35,339 nt of DNA, taken from positions 1 to 35,339 of the forward strand of contig CAMAVC010000031.1 of NCBI GenBank assembly GCA_945861585.1, read 5' to 3'. The notes beneath the pieces were generated by a model. That model was not told where the DNA came from, searched no databases, and saw only the letters and a program-made list of their open reading frames with translations. Source of the stretch: Planctomicrobium piriforme. Lineage in GTDB: Bacteria; Planctomycetota; Planctomycetia; Pirellulales; UBA1268. A program made the translations under genes and the position numbers. The stretch's first letter is position 1. Every line of letters begins with the position of its first letter. Below are positions 25,123 through 34,980 of the stretch, in pieces.

Positions 25123-26808
25123 ATGACACGGGTGCGGCTGAAGTGGGCGGCGATGCTGGCGGTGGTGGCCTGGGCTGCCACGGCTTCGCTGGCGTGGTGT
25201 GCCGGCGACGAAAGTTTTGGCATTCCCCAGGTCAAATTCATCAACGATCAGGTCTCTGCCGGCTGGGCCGACGCCGAACTCGAGCCTTCCGCTGAGGCCA
25301 CGGACGGCGAATGGTGCCGCCGCGTGCATCTCGATGTGATCGGGCGCATCCCGACGCTCGATGAACTCCAGGCGTTCGTCGGCGATTCGTCCCCCACGAA
25401 GAAGGCCGACCTCGTGGCACGGCTTCTGGGCGATGACGCCGTCGATGAGTATGCCCGCAACTGGACCGACATCTGGACCACGGTGCTCATCGGCCGCGAC
25501 GTCGAGAACGACAACGTGAGCCGGCCCGGCATGCGGCAATGGCTGCGGCGGGCCTTCTCGAAGAACGTTCCCTACGACCGCTTCATGGAGGAACTCGTCA
25601 CGGCGGCCGGGTCGAACACCAACAAGGAAGGCATCGACAACTTCAACGGTGCCACCAACTTTCTCTCGGGCAAGATGGAGGAGGGGGGCGTGCAGGCCAC
25701 GGCCAAGACGGCCCAGATCTTCCTCGGCGTGCAGGTGCAGTGCACGCAGTGCCACAACCATCCGTTCAACAAGGGGAAGCAGAATCAGTTTTGGGAGATG
25801 AACGCCTTTTTCCGGCAGGCTCGGGCGCTGCGGCGATTCGAACAGACGATGGACATCCAATCGATCGAGCTGGTCGACGAGGATTTCGAGGGGGAGGGGG
25901 GTGATCCCAAGGCTGCGGAGATCTACTACGAACTCCGCAACGGCCTCAAGAAGGTGGCCTACCCCGTGTTCATCGACGGCACCGAGATCGAGCAGAGCGG
26001 CTACCTGCCCGGAAAAAGTGAAAACGGTGAGGCGTATGGCGCGAATCGTCGCCAGGAGCTGGCCCGGCTGATCAAGGCAAGCCCCTTCATGCCGAAGGCC
26101 ATCGTGAATCGGATGTGGGCCCATTTTCTGGGGTATGGCTTCACGAAGCCCGTCGACGATCTCGGCGAGCACAATCCGCCTTCGCATCCCGAACTGCTCG
26201 ACGGGCTGGCGGAGCGGTTTCGCGAGCAGAGCTTCGATCTCAAGGAGCTCATCCGCTGGATCGTGCTCTCGAAGCCCTACGGTCTGTCGAGCCGGGTCTC
26301 GGCCAAAAACGCCAAGGACGACCCGACGCTCGGCGAGAAGCCGAAGTTCTCCCACTTTTATCTGCGGCAGATGCGGGCCGAGGATCTCTATGAGTCGCTG
26401 CTCACCGCCACCGCGGCCGACCAGAGCCGGGCCGGCGAGGCGGCTGCCAAGAAGAAGGACGAGTGGCTCGGGCAGTTCATCATCGCCTTCGGCACCGACG
26501 AAGGGGACGACGCGACGACCTTCAACGGATCGATCACGCAGGTGTTGATGATGTTCAACGGCGACCTCGTGAAGGTTGCGACCAGCACCGGCAAGGGCGG
26601 GTTTCTCGACCGGGTCGCCACGAGCGGTGGAAAGAACTCCGCAAAAATCGACGCTCTCTATCTGGCGGCACTCGCCCGCAAGCCCTCGGCCAAGGAGGTG
26701 GCCGCGGCAAACAAGCTCATCGTCGACCGCAAGGGCGACGCGATCGGAGCCCTCCAGGACATCTGGTGGGCGGTGCTCAACTCCAACGAATTCATCGTCA
26801 ACCACTAA
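25123..26808 (+). CDS. Secreted DUF1549/DUF1553 protein
   Basis: The 561-residue protein has a signal peptide (about 1-27) and then the DUF1549 domain (about 35-215, with RVHLDVIGRIPTLDEL and ARNWTDIW) and the DUF1553 domain (about 290-555, with IVNRMWAHFLGYGF and HPELLDGLAERF). A CxxCH haem-type motif (C207-C210-H211, in QVQCTQCHNHPF) is present. It lacks the extra PSCyt1-type cytochrome domain of longer members. The gene is followed by a DUF1501 gene, the usual planctomycete pairing; the biochemical role is unknown, perhaps periplasmic polysaccharide or sulfate-ester processing. ATG 25123 starts the signal peptide. Confidence 0.88.
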   Translation: MTRVRLKWAAMLAVVAWAATASLAWCAGDESFGIPQVKFINDQVSAGWADAELEPSAEATDGEWCRRVHLDVIGRIPTLDELQAFVGDSSPTKKADLVARLLGDDAVDEYARNWTDIWTTVLIGRDVENDNVSRPGMRQWLRRAFSKNVPYDRFMEELVTAAGSNTNKEGIDNFNGATNFLSGKMEEGGVQATAKTAQIFLGVQVQCTQCHNHPFNKGKQNQFWEMNAFFRQARALRRFEQTMDIQSIELVDEDFEGEGGDPKAAEIYYELRNGLKKVAYPVFIDGTEIEQSGYLPGKSENGEAYGANRRQELARLIKASPFMPKAIVNRMWAHFLGYGFTKPVDDLGEHNPPSHPELLDGLAERFREQSFDLKELIRWIVLSKPYGLSSRVSAKNAKDDPTLGEKPKFSHFYLRQMRAEDLYESLLTATAADQSRAGEAAAKKKDEWLGQFIIAFGTDEGDDATTFNGSITQVLMMFNGDLVKVATSTGKGGFLDRVATSGGKNSAKIDALYLAALARKPSAKEVAAANKLIVDRKGDAIGALQDIWWAVLNSNEFIVNH

Positions 26809-26814
26809 CTTCAC

Positions 26815-26845
26815 GCCGGCCCGGCCATCCCTGGCCCGTGCCGGC
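26815..26845. other. Compact hairpin between the DUF1549 and DUF1501 genes
   Basis: GCCGGC (26815-26820) pairs with GCCGGC (26840-26845) and GGCC (26823-26826) with GGCC (26833-26836), leaving a six-base loop and small internal loops. It starts seven bases after the stop, with no T-tract. It may set differential mRNA stability of the two genes. Confidence 0.45.
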
Positions 26846-26900
26846 TTGCTCGATGCGTCCACCCTCCCGGTGGCCCTGATTCCACAGAGGAAAACTTGCA

Positions 26901-28184
26901 ATGTTCACGACTCCCCATGACATGAGCCGCCGTCATTTCATGAGCCATCTCGCTGGCGCCGCGGCGCTCACCGCCCCGGCGACCGCGTTTACCAACTCGA
27001 TCCTCGCCAACGCGTCCGACATGAAAAAGCGGCACAAGTCGGCGATTCTGCTCTGGATGGGCGGTGGCCCGAGCACGATGGACATCTGGGATCTGAAGCC
27101 GGGGGCCGCGACGGGCGGGCAGTTCAAGCAGATCTCGACCTCCGCCGACGGCGTTGCCATCTGCGAGCACATGCCCCTCATGGCCAAGCAGATGCACCAC
27201 ATGTCGATCGTGCGATCGATGAGCACTCGCGAAGCCGACCACATGCGCGGTCGCTACTACATGCACACCGGCTACGTCCCCAATCCCAATGTCGAGCATC
27301 CCAGTTACGGCGCGGTGATCGCCCACGAGCTTGCCGACCAGGTGCCGGATCTCGAGATTCCCCCGTTCGTTTCGGTGGGGAGCGGAAGCGTCGGGCCGGG
27401 ATTCCTCGGCATGTCGTGGGCGCCGTTCGTGGTGGACTCCAACGGCAACGTGCGGAACCTCGACATGGGGATCGATCCGGCCCGGATGTCGCAGCGGCTG
27501 GAGATGCTCGCCACCATCGAACGGAAGTTCATCGGCGAGAAGCGGGGCGGGGTGGCCGAAGACCACTCCAAGATCCTCGAGAAGACCGTGCAGTTGATGA
27601 CGAGCAAGCAGATGGAAGCCTTCAAGGTGGCGAAGGAACCGAAGGAGGTGCTCGAGCGCTACGGCATCGGCGAGCGCGGGGGCAGCGGCTTCGCCCGAGG
27701 CTGCCTCATGGCCCGGCGGTTGGTGGAAGCCGGGGTGCCGTTCGTGGAGGTCGATCTCGGCGGCTGGGACAACCACGAGAACATCTTCCCGACGCTTGCC
27801 GATCGGAAGCTGCCGGAGCTCGACAAGGCGATGAGCGGGCTGGTTTCGGACCTCGCCGATCGTGGCCTGCTCGACGACACGGCGATCATCTGGATGGGTG
27901 AATTCAGCCGCACGCCGAACATCAACGGCAATGGCGGCCGCGATCACTGGGCCCGGAGCTGGAGCGTGGTGGTGGGCGGTGGCGGATTCAAACGGGGTGT
28001 CGTGGTCGGCGAGACGAGTTCCGACGGCAAGGAGGTGATGGGCGAGCCCTACACCTCGCAGGACGTGATGGCGAGCGTGCTCAAGTCGCTCGGCATCTCG
28101 CTCGAAACGACGTTCACGGCCAAGAATGGCCGGCCGATGAAGATCGCCAACTCGGGCAAGGTGATCAAGGAACTGTTCGCCTAA
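26901..28184 (+). CDS. DUF1501 sulfatase-like protein with Tat-type signal
   Basis: The 427-residue protein begins with a twin-arginine-like signal (MSRRHFMSHLAGAAALTAPATAF, R10/R11 from the first Met). The DUF1501 fold is alkaline-phosphatase/sulfatase-like: SAILLWMGGGPSTMDIWDLKPG, QMHHMSIVRSMSTREADHMRGRYYMHTGY, VEVDLGGWDNHENIF, IIWMGEFSRTPNINGNGGRDHW. The WDNH and GRDHW segments hold candidate metal or catalytic residues. Export folded via Tat is inferred. AGAGGA at 26886-26891 lies about nine bases upstream of the ATG. It forms an operon with the DUF1549 gene. Substrate unknown. Confidence 0.9.
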   Translation: MFTTPHDMSRRHFMSHLAGAAALTAPATAFTNSILANASDMKKRHKSAILLWMGGGPSTMDIWDLKPGAATGGQFKQISTSADGVAICEHMPLMAKQMHHMSIVRSMSTREADHMRGRYYMHTGYVPNPNVEHPSYGAVIAHELADQVPDLEIPPFVSVGSGSVGPGFLGMSWAPFVVDSNGNVRNLDMGIDPARMSQRLEMLATIERKFIGEKRGGVAEDHSKILEKTVQLMTSKQMEAFKVAKEPKEVLERYGIGERGGSGFARGCLMARRLVEAGVPFVEVDLGGWDNHENIFPTLADRKLPELDKAMSGLVSDLADRGLLDDTAIIWMGEFSRTPNINGNGGRDHWARSWSVVVGGGGFKRGVVVGETSSDGKEVMGEPYTSQDVMASVLKSLGISLETTFTAKNGRPMKIANSGKVIKELFA

Positions 28185-28198
28185 CCCGCCGGGGACGC

Positions 28199-28204
28199 TA
28201 CACT
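28199..28204 (+). promoter_or_regulatory. Candidate -10 box for speA
   Basis: TACACT lies 15 bases after the DUF1501 stop. A start near 28211 would give a leader of about 56 bases to the speA ATG at 28267. The -35 position is poor (TTCGCC), so this is tentative. Confidence 0.3.
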
Positions 28205-28266
28205 CTTTCGTACGGCGTCCACCGCCCCATGGAGGGCGGTGCTGACGCCGCTCCAGAGGGTGGCAG

Positions 28267-30189
<1,923 letters not shown>

Positions 30190-30203
30190 CTGCGTCGCGC
30201 GCC

Positions 30204-30363
30204 GGCTCGGGGTTACCCCTTACCGTCTCGCCGGACGTTCGCTACGGGCCTCCAGCCCTTCGCTCACTCGGATGTGCCTGCGCTGCCTGGAGCGCATTCG
30301 CTGCGCCATCCATGGCTGCGCTGGTCACATACGCCGTCTCAACGGCAGGGGCAACCCCGAGCC
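30204..30363. repeat. Palindrome-ended repeat, copy 1
   Basis: A 160-base element starts 14 bases after speA. Its ends are near-perfect inverted repeats: GGCTCGGGGTTACCCC (30204-30219) and GGGGCAACCCCGAGCC (30348-30363), with one mismatch. Each arm itself forms GGGG-TTA-CCCC. Inside are CCGTCTCGCCGG-type direct repeats and a shared block CTCGGATGTGCCTGCGCT. The matching 141-base copy lies after nadE. No transposase and no clear target-site duplication are seen; it is MITE- or REP-like. Short ORFs crossing it are probably not genes. Confidence 0.75.
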
Positions 30364-30395
30364 TCCCGTTCGCGTAGGCATCATCACGTGACCCA

Positions 30396-32375
30396 ATGCA
30401 CCTGATTCGAATCGGCGGCACGGCGCTCAATCAGACGCCCCTCGACTGGGATGGCAACCGCGATCGGATCGTGGCTGCGATCGAGGCAGCGCGGCGGGCG
30501 GGCGTGTCGATCCTCTGCCTGCCGGAGCTGTGCATCACGGGCTACGGCTGTGAAGATACCTTTCAATCGCCTGGCATGCAGCGGCTGGCCTGGCAGGTGC
30601 TCGAGGAACTCGAGCCGCACACGCGGGGCATCGCCGTGGCCGTCGGCCTGCCGGTGCGATTCGAGAGCGGCGTGTACGACGCGGTGGCGCTCGTCGTCGA
30701 CGGCAGGCTCGCCGGCATCGTCTGCAAACAGCACCTTGCCGGCGAGGGCATCCATTACGAGCCGCGCTGGTTCAGAGCCTGGCCGGCTGGCCGGCAGGCC
30801 GAGCTCGTCGTGAATGGGCGGGCTGTGCCGATCGGCGACCTGCGGTTCGACTGCGGCGGCGTGCGGATCGGCTTCGAGATCTGCGAGGACGCCTGGGTGG
30901 CGGGGCGGCCGGCCGCGGCGCTCGCCGCCCGCGGCGTCGATGTGATCCTCAATCCGTCGGCCAGCCACTTTGCCTTCGGCAAGGACGAGATTCGGCGCCG
31001 GTTCGTGCTCGAGGGGGCGCGGGCCTGCGGGGCGGCCTATGTGTATGCCAACCTGCTCGGCAACGAGGCGGGGCGGGCCATTTACGACGGTGGCGTGTTC
31101 GTGGCGGAGCCCACGGGCATGGTGGCTGCCGGTCGGCGATTCGCATTCGGCGACGCCGTCGCGGTGACGGCCGTCGTCGACCTCGACGCCCTGCGGCTCG
31201 CCCAGACCCGGCTCGCGCACGATCCTGACGACGCCCGGGGGGATGGCCGGGTTGCCGTCGAGTTCACGCCGGCCCCCGTCGACCCGGCCGCTGCACGGGC
31301 CCCGCACGACGGCCGCGATCCATGGGAGCGAGGTGGGAGCGTGAAGGAAGAGGAGTTCACGCGAGCCGTGGCCCTCGGCCTTTTCGACTACGTGCGGAAG
31401 AGTCGTTCACGGGGCTTCGTGGTGTCGGCGAGCGGCGGCGCCGATTCGTCGGCCGTCGCCTGCCTCGTGGCCTTGGCCATTCGGCTCGCCGGCGCGGAGA
31501 TGGGAGACGCGGGCGTGGGTCGCCGGCTGGGGATCGATGCGGGCGCGAACTCGCCGGCTGATCTCGTCCGCGCGGTGCTGACGTGCGTCTATCAGTCGAC
31601 CGCCAACTCCGGCCCCGTCACCCGTGCGGCGGCCCGGGAGCTCGCCGAGGCCCTGGGTGCCGAGTTTCACGAGTTCGACGTCGATCAGATCGTTCGCGGC
31701 TACACGGAGATCGTATCACAGGCCGTGGGACGGCCGCTCACGTGGGACCGCGACGATGTCGCGCTGCAAAATATCCAGGCCCGAGCGCGCGCGCCGGGCG
31801 TCTGGATGCTCGCGAACATCCGCGGGGCACTGCTCGTCTCGACGAGCAATCGCTCCGAGGCGGCCGTCGGCTACGCCACCATGGATGGCGACACATCCGG
31901 CGGCATCGCGCCCATCGCCGGCATCGACAAGGCCTATCTCCGCCGCTGGCTCGTCTGGCTCGAACGACAGGGCCCCGAGGGCCTGGGGCCGATCCCCGCG
32001 CTCGCGGCCATCAACGCCCAGGCGCCGACCGCCGAGCTCCGGCCGGGCGCCGCCGGGCAGACTGACGAGGGCGACCTCATGCCCTACGACGTCCTCGATC
32101 GCATCGAACGGCTCGCGATCCGCGACAAGGAGCTGCCGCTCGCAGCCTGGCAGCGGCTCGTCGTCGACTTTCCACAGCACGAGCCGCGGCAACTGGCCGC
32201 GTGGACCGAGCGGTTTTACGTGCTCTGGAGCCGCAACCAGTGGAAGCGCGAACGCTACGCACCGTCGTTCCATCTCGACGACGAAAATCTCGATCCCAAG
32301 ACCTGGTGCCGCTTCCCGATCCTCTCCGGCGGCTTCACCCGCGAGCTCGCCACCCTCCGCGCCGCCGCGATGTAG
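30396..32375 (+). CDS. nadE: Glutamine-dependent NAD synthetase
   Basis: The 659-residue enzyme makes NAD from deamido-NAD, glutamine and ATP. An N-terminal nitrilase-fold glutaminase carries the triad E44 (LPELC), K111 (VCKQHL) and C163 (FEICED). The C-terminal synthetase has the ATP PP-loop SGGADSS (346-352), STSNRSEAAVGYATMDGD and the PAFNVHLDDE-like end PSFHLDDENLDPKTWCRFP. The linker near 275-320 is long and Ala/Pro-rich. ATG 30396 is used; no clear ribosome-binding site precedes it. It is flanked on both sides by copies of the palindromic repeat. Single-enzyme type NadE is confirmed by both domains. Confidence 0.95.
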   Translation: MHLIRIGGTALNQTPLDWDGNRDRIVAAIEAARRAGVSILCLPELCITGYGCEDTFQSPGMQRLAWQVLEELEPHTRGIAVAVGLPVRFESGVYDAVALVVDGRLAGIVCKQHLAGEGIHYEPRWFRAWPAGRQAELVVNGRAVPIGDLRFDCGGVRIGFEICEDAWVAGRPAAALAARGVDVILNPSASHFAFGKDEIRRRFVLEGARACGAAYVYANLLGNEAGRAIYDGGVFVAEPTGMVAAGRRFAFGDAVAVTAVVDLDALRLAQTRLAHDPDDARGDGRVAVEFTPAPVDPAAARAPHDGRDPWERGGSVKEEEFTRAVALGLFDYVRKSRSRGFVVSASGGADSSAVACLVALAIRLAGAEMGDAGVGRRLGIDAGANSPADLVRAVLTCVYQSTANSGPVTRAAARELAEALGAEFHEFDVDQIVRGYTEIVSQAVGRPLTWDRDDVALQNIQARARAPGVWMLANIRGALLVSTSNRSEAAVGYATMDGDTSGGIAPIAGIDKAYLRRWLVWLERQGPEGLGPIPALAAINAQAPTAELRPGAAGQTDEGDLMPYDVLDRIERLAIRDKELPLAAWQRLVVDFPQHEPRQLAAWTERFYVLWSRNQWKRERYAPSFHLDDENLDPKTWCRFPILSGGFTRELATLRAAAM

Positions 32376-32414
32376 GGCAGGCTTCGGTTCGTCGAGCCGC
32401 GACTCGCCAAATCC

Positions 32415-32555
32415 GGCTCGGGGTTACCCCGTACCGTCTCGCCGGACGCTCACTGCGGCCATCCTGGCCTCCGCTCGCTCGGATGTGCCTGCGCTCCGGC
32501 TTCCTGCCTGCGCTGGTCACATACGCCGTCTCACCGGCAGGGGTAACCCCGAGCC
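32415..32555. repeat. Palindrome-ended repeat, copy 2
   Basis: A 141-base element starts 40 bases after nadE. Its ends are perfect 16-base inverted repeats: GGCTCGGGGTTACCCC (32415-32430) and GGGGTAACCCCGAGCC (32540-32555). The centre shares CTCGGATGTGCCTGCGCT and CTGGTCACATACGCCGTCTC with copy 1. The internal hairpin GGCCA-TCC-TGGCC replaces GGGC-CTCCA-GCCC of copy 1, a change that keeps the pairing. No coding role is supported. Confidence 0.78.
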
Positions 32556-32568
32556 TACCTGTTTGGAA

Positions 32569-32591
32569 GCCCGAGGCGTGAGCCGAAGGGA
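32569..32591. repeat. Possible planctomycete intergenic repeat motif
   Basis: The 23 bases beginning GCCCGAGGCGTGAGCC and ending in AAGGGA resemble, from memory, a short motif common between genes in Rhodopirellula-like genomes. Only one copy is seen here, so it cannot be proved from this window. The rest of 32592-32758 has no supported gene; a 96-codon minus-strand frame over it looks spurious. Confidence 0.25.
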
Positions 32592-32758
32592 TGCCGGGTA
32601 GCAGTTTCGGCGGAGACGGTCGGTGGGCACGCGCAGAAGAAGGGAGTCCTTGAGGACTATGGGCGTCTGATCAAAACCCACGAGTTGTGTACTCTCAAGA
32701 CGACCGGATTCGAGCATGCCTACCGCCGGCTCCGAATGCGGGTCATCAATACCCGCCC

Positions 32759-32797
32759 TACCGTCCGGCGAGACGGTACGGGTAGTCACGAGCCGGA
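32759..32797 (-). repeat. End fragment of the palindromic repeat, inverted
   Basis: Read on the minus strand, these 39 bases match the left end of copies 1 and 2: CCGGCTCG, then CCCGTACCGTCTCGCCGGACG, with a short degenerate stretch where the GGGGTTA core should be. The right end of the element is absent. This is probably a decayed or truncated copy. Confidence 0.6.
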
Positions 32798-32828
32798 TTG
32801 GGCGCATGCAGGAATGGCCCGCGAGCCG

Positions 32829-33821
32829 TCACGCGCTCACGACCGCCTCGAGGGGCTCGCCGCGCTCGAAGTACACGAGGTTGCGCACGGTCTGGGCGGC
32901 GATCGCCTCGAGGGCGTTGCGTGTGAAGAACGCCTGATGGGCCGTGACGACGACGTTCGGGAAGGTGAGCAGACGGGAGAACACGTCGTCGCCGATGATC
33001 GTGTTGCTCTTGTCCTCGAAGAATAAATCGGCCTCCTCCTCGTAGACGTCGAGGCCGAGCGTGCCGATCCGGCCGGTCTTGAGCGCGGCGATCACGGCAC
33101 GGGTGTCGACGAGCCCGCCGCGGCTCGTGTTGACGAGCATCACGCCGGGCTTCATGCGGGCGATGTTCGTGGCGTCGATCAGGTGGTGGGTGGCGGGCAT
33201 GAGCGGACAGTGCAGGGAGACGATGTCGGATGCGGCGAGTAGGTCGGCGAGTGGCACGAAGGCCACGCCCCGGGCAGCGAGGGCTGCGTCGGGCCGTGGG
33301 TCGTGGGCGAGCACGCGGCAGCCGAAGCCGAGGGCGATTTCCGCGAAGCAGCGGCCGATCTTGCCGGTGCCGACCACGCCCACCGTGCGGCCGTGGAGGT
33401 CGAAGCCGAGCAGGCCGTCGAGCGAGAAGTTGCCCTCGCGAACCCGGTTGTAGGCCTTGTGCAGTTTGCGGTCGAGCATGAGCACGAGCCCCATGGCGTG
33501 CTCGGCGACCGCGTGTGGCGAATATTCGGGCACCCGCACGACCGGCAGGCCCAGGCGGGCGGCCGTGGGCAGATCGACCTGGTTGAATCCCGCGCATCGC
33601 AGCGTGACGAGCCGCACACCCGACGTGTGGAGACGTTCGAGCACGTCGGAGCCGAGGTCGTCGTTGACGAAACAGTTGACCGCCGTGGCACCCTCGGCCA
33701 GACGCACGGTGTCGGCGTCGAGGCGGCTCTCAAACCAGCGCCATTCGATGCCGGTGTCATGCGCGGCCCGCTCCAAAAATTCACGGTCGTAGGGCTTCGT
33801 CGAAAAGGCGGCGACGATCAT
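32829..33821 (-). CDS. D-lactate dehydrogenase-like 2-hydroxyacid dehydrogenase
   Basis: The 330-residue protein is a D-isomer-specific 2-hydroxyacid dehydrogenase of the LdhA type, reducing pyruvate to D-lactate with NADH in the cytosol. The Rossmann motif GTGKIG (151-156) binds NAD. Catalytic residues are R234 in TSRGG, the Glu cluster 261-263 in LDVYEEEADLFFED and H295 in TAHQAFF. The FNQVDL and EYSPHAVAEHAMG blocks are typical of LdhA. GGAG on the minus strand lies seven bases before the ATG. The gene converges with nadE. A related 2-hydroxyacid specificity is possible. Confidence 0.88.
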   Translation of the reverse strand: MIVAAFSTKPYDREFLERAAHDTGIEWRWFESRLDADTVRLAEGATAVNCFVNDDLGSDVLERLHTSGVRLVTLRCAGFNQVDLPTAARLGLPVVRVPEYSPHAVAEHAMGLVLMLDRKLHKAYNRVREGNFSLDGLLGFDLHGRTVGVVGTGKIGRCFAEIALGFGCRVLAHDPRPDAALAARGVAFVPLADLLAASDIVSLHCPLMPATHHLIDATNIARMKPGVMLVNTSRGGLVDTRAVIAALKTGRIGTLGLDVYEEEADLFFEDKSNTIIGDDVFSRLLTFPNVVVTAHQAFFTRNALEAIAAQTVRNLVYFERGEPLEAVVSA

Positions 33822-33958
33822 GGGCGGTCTCCAGAGCGGACGTCAGTCTACGGGGAGCGAGGGTGCACGGGCTGTTTTCCGGCAGTCTGGCCGCGAAAAC
33901 GGCCTCGCCCTGGCCGGCCCAGACTGGTACGGTTTCGGTCCTTTCGGAGGTTTCCGCC

Positions 33959-34873
33959 GTGCCACGCCGTCAGCCGTCGCAGCCAGTCCATCTCGCCGTG
34001 GCGCTCATGATCGCCATCCTCCTGGTGGCGCCGCTTTCTGCGCAGGCTCCGGTCGCGCCGCCTGGGGCGGCCCCGGCCGCCGCGCCGTTTCCGCAACTGT
34101 CAGCGGAGCAGCAGGCGGCCCTCGATCGGCTGCTCGCCGCGTGGGAAGCGCGGAATGCCGCGGTCACCACGTGGTCGTGCACGTTTTACAAGTGGGAGTA
34201 CAACGCCTGGAGCCCCGCCGACACGAGCGGCGAACGGCTGGCCTTCTCCGAAAGCGCGGGCGAGATCAAGTATGCCACTCCCGACAAAGGCATGTATCGC
34301 GTCAAGGAGTCGAAGCAGTGGAACGGTGAGACCCGGCGGTATGAGCCACGGGTGGGCGAGGTGGGTGAACACTGGGTGTGCAATGGCGCGAGCATCTATG
34401 AGTTTCGGCATACCGAACGACAGTTGCGCGAGACGCGGCTCCCGCCGGAGATGCAGGGCAAGGCGATCAGCGACGGACCGTTGCCGTTCGTGTTTGGCGC
34501 CAAGGCCGACACGCTCCGCAAGCGTTATGCCATGCGGCTGGTCACCCCTCCCGGGGTCACCGATCAGATCTGGCTCGAGGCTCTGCCGCGAATGCAGGCG
34601 GATGCGGCGAACTTTTCCAAGGTGGAGCTGATCCTTCAGGCCCGCGACCTGATGCCTTTCGCGATGCAGATCTTCAAGCCGGGTGGGCAAGATCGCGACG
34701 TCTACCAGTTTGATCCGCGCACGAGCCTGATCGACAAGGGGCTCGACATGATCCGCGACTTTTCGAAGCCCGTCACACCCCTCGGCTACACCTTCATTCT
34801 CGAAGACGGCCAAGGCGGCGCCCCGCAGCCACCCCCGCGACAGTCCACCGGCCCCGCCGCTCTGCCGCGGTAG
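33959..34873 (+). CDS. Secreted planctomycete protein, TIGR03009-like
   Basis: The 304-residue protein starts with a signal peptide (hydrophobic stretch about residues 10-25, cleavage near LSAQA), then an Ala/Pro linker and a domain resembling TIGR03009, a family largely limited to planctomycetes. Marked segments are TTWSCTFYKWEYNAW, KYATPDKGMYRVKES, HWVCNGASIYEF, and PLPFVFGAKADTLRKRYAMRLV. The fold probably resembles outer-membrane lipoprotein carrier-type proteins, but no function is known. The start is the GTG at 33959 because GGAGG (33946-33950) is eight bases upstream and the signal peptide begins there; the frame is open from 33863. Confidence 0.78.
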   Translation: MPRRQPSQPVHLAVALMIAILLVAPLSAQAPVAPPGAAPAAAPFPQLSAEQQAALDRLLAAWEARNAAVTTWSCTFYKWEYNAWSPADTSGERLAFSESAGEIKYATPDKGMYRVKESKQWNGETRRYEPRVGEVGEHWVCNGASIYEFRHTERQLRETRLPPEMQGKAISDGPLPFVFGAKADTLRKRYAMRLVTPPGVTDQIWLEALPRMQADAANFSKVELILQARDLMPFAMQIFKPGGQDRDVYQFDPRTSLIDKGLDMIRDFSKPVTPLGYTFILEDGQGGAPQPPPRQSTGPAALPR

Positions 34874-34940
34874 CGTGCCGCTGGCGAATCATCGGCGACG
34901 GGCCGTGCAGGCCCGGCACGACGCTGGCCGCCGTGCCCGG

Positions 34941-34946
34941 TATACT
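34941..34946 (+). promoter_or_regulatory. Candidate -10 box for the Minf_1886-family gene
   Basis: TATACT lies in the 107-base gap after the TIGR03009-like gene. A start near 34953 would give a leader of 28 bases to the ATG at 34981, with GAGG close to the start. The -35 position has only a poor match. Confidence 0.35.
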
Positions 34947-34980
34947 GCCGGTCTTCCCCTGCCGCGTTCACGAGGCTCCG

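Noticed and set aside
32517..32807. 96-codon minus-strand ORF between nadE and the ldhA-like gene
   Set aside because: It includes the end of copy 2 and part of the inverted fragment and has no ribosome-binding site or domain; treated as spurious.
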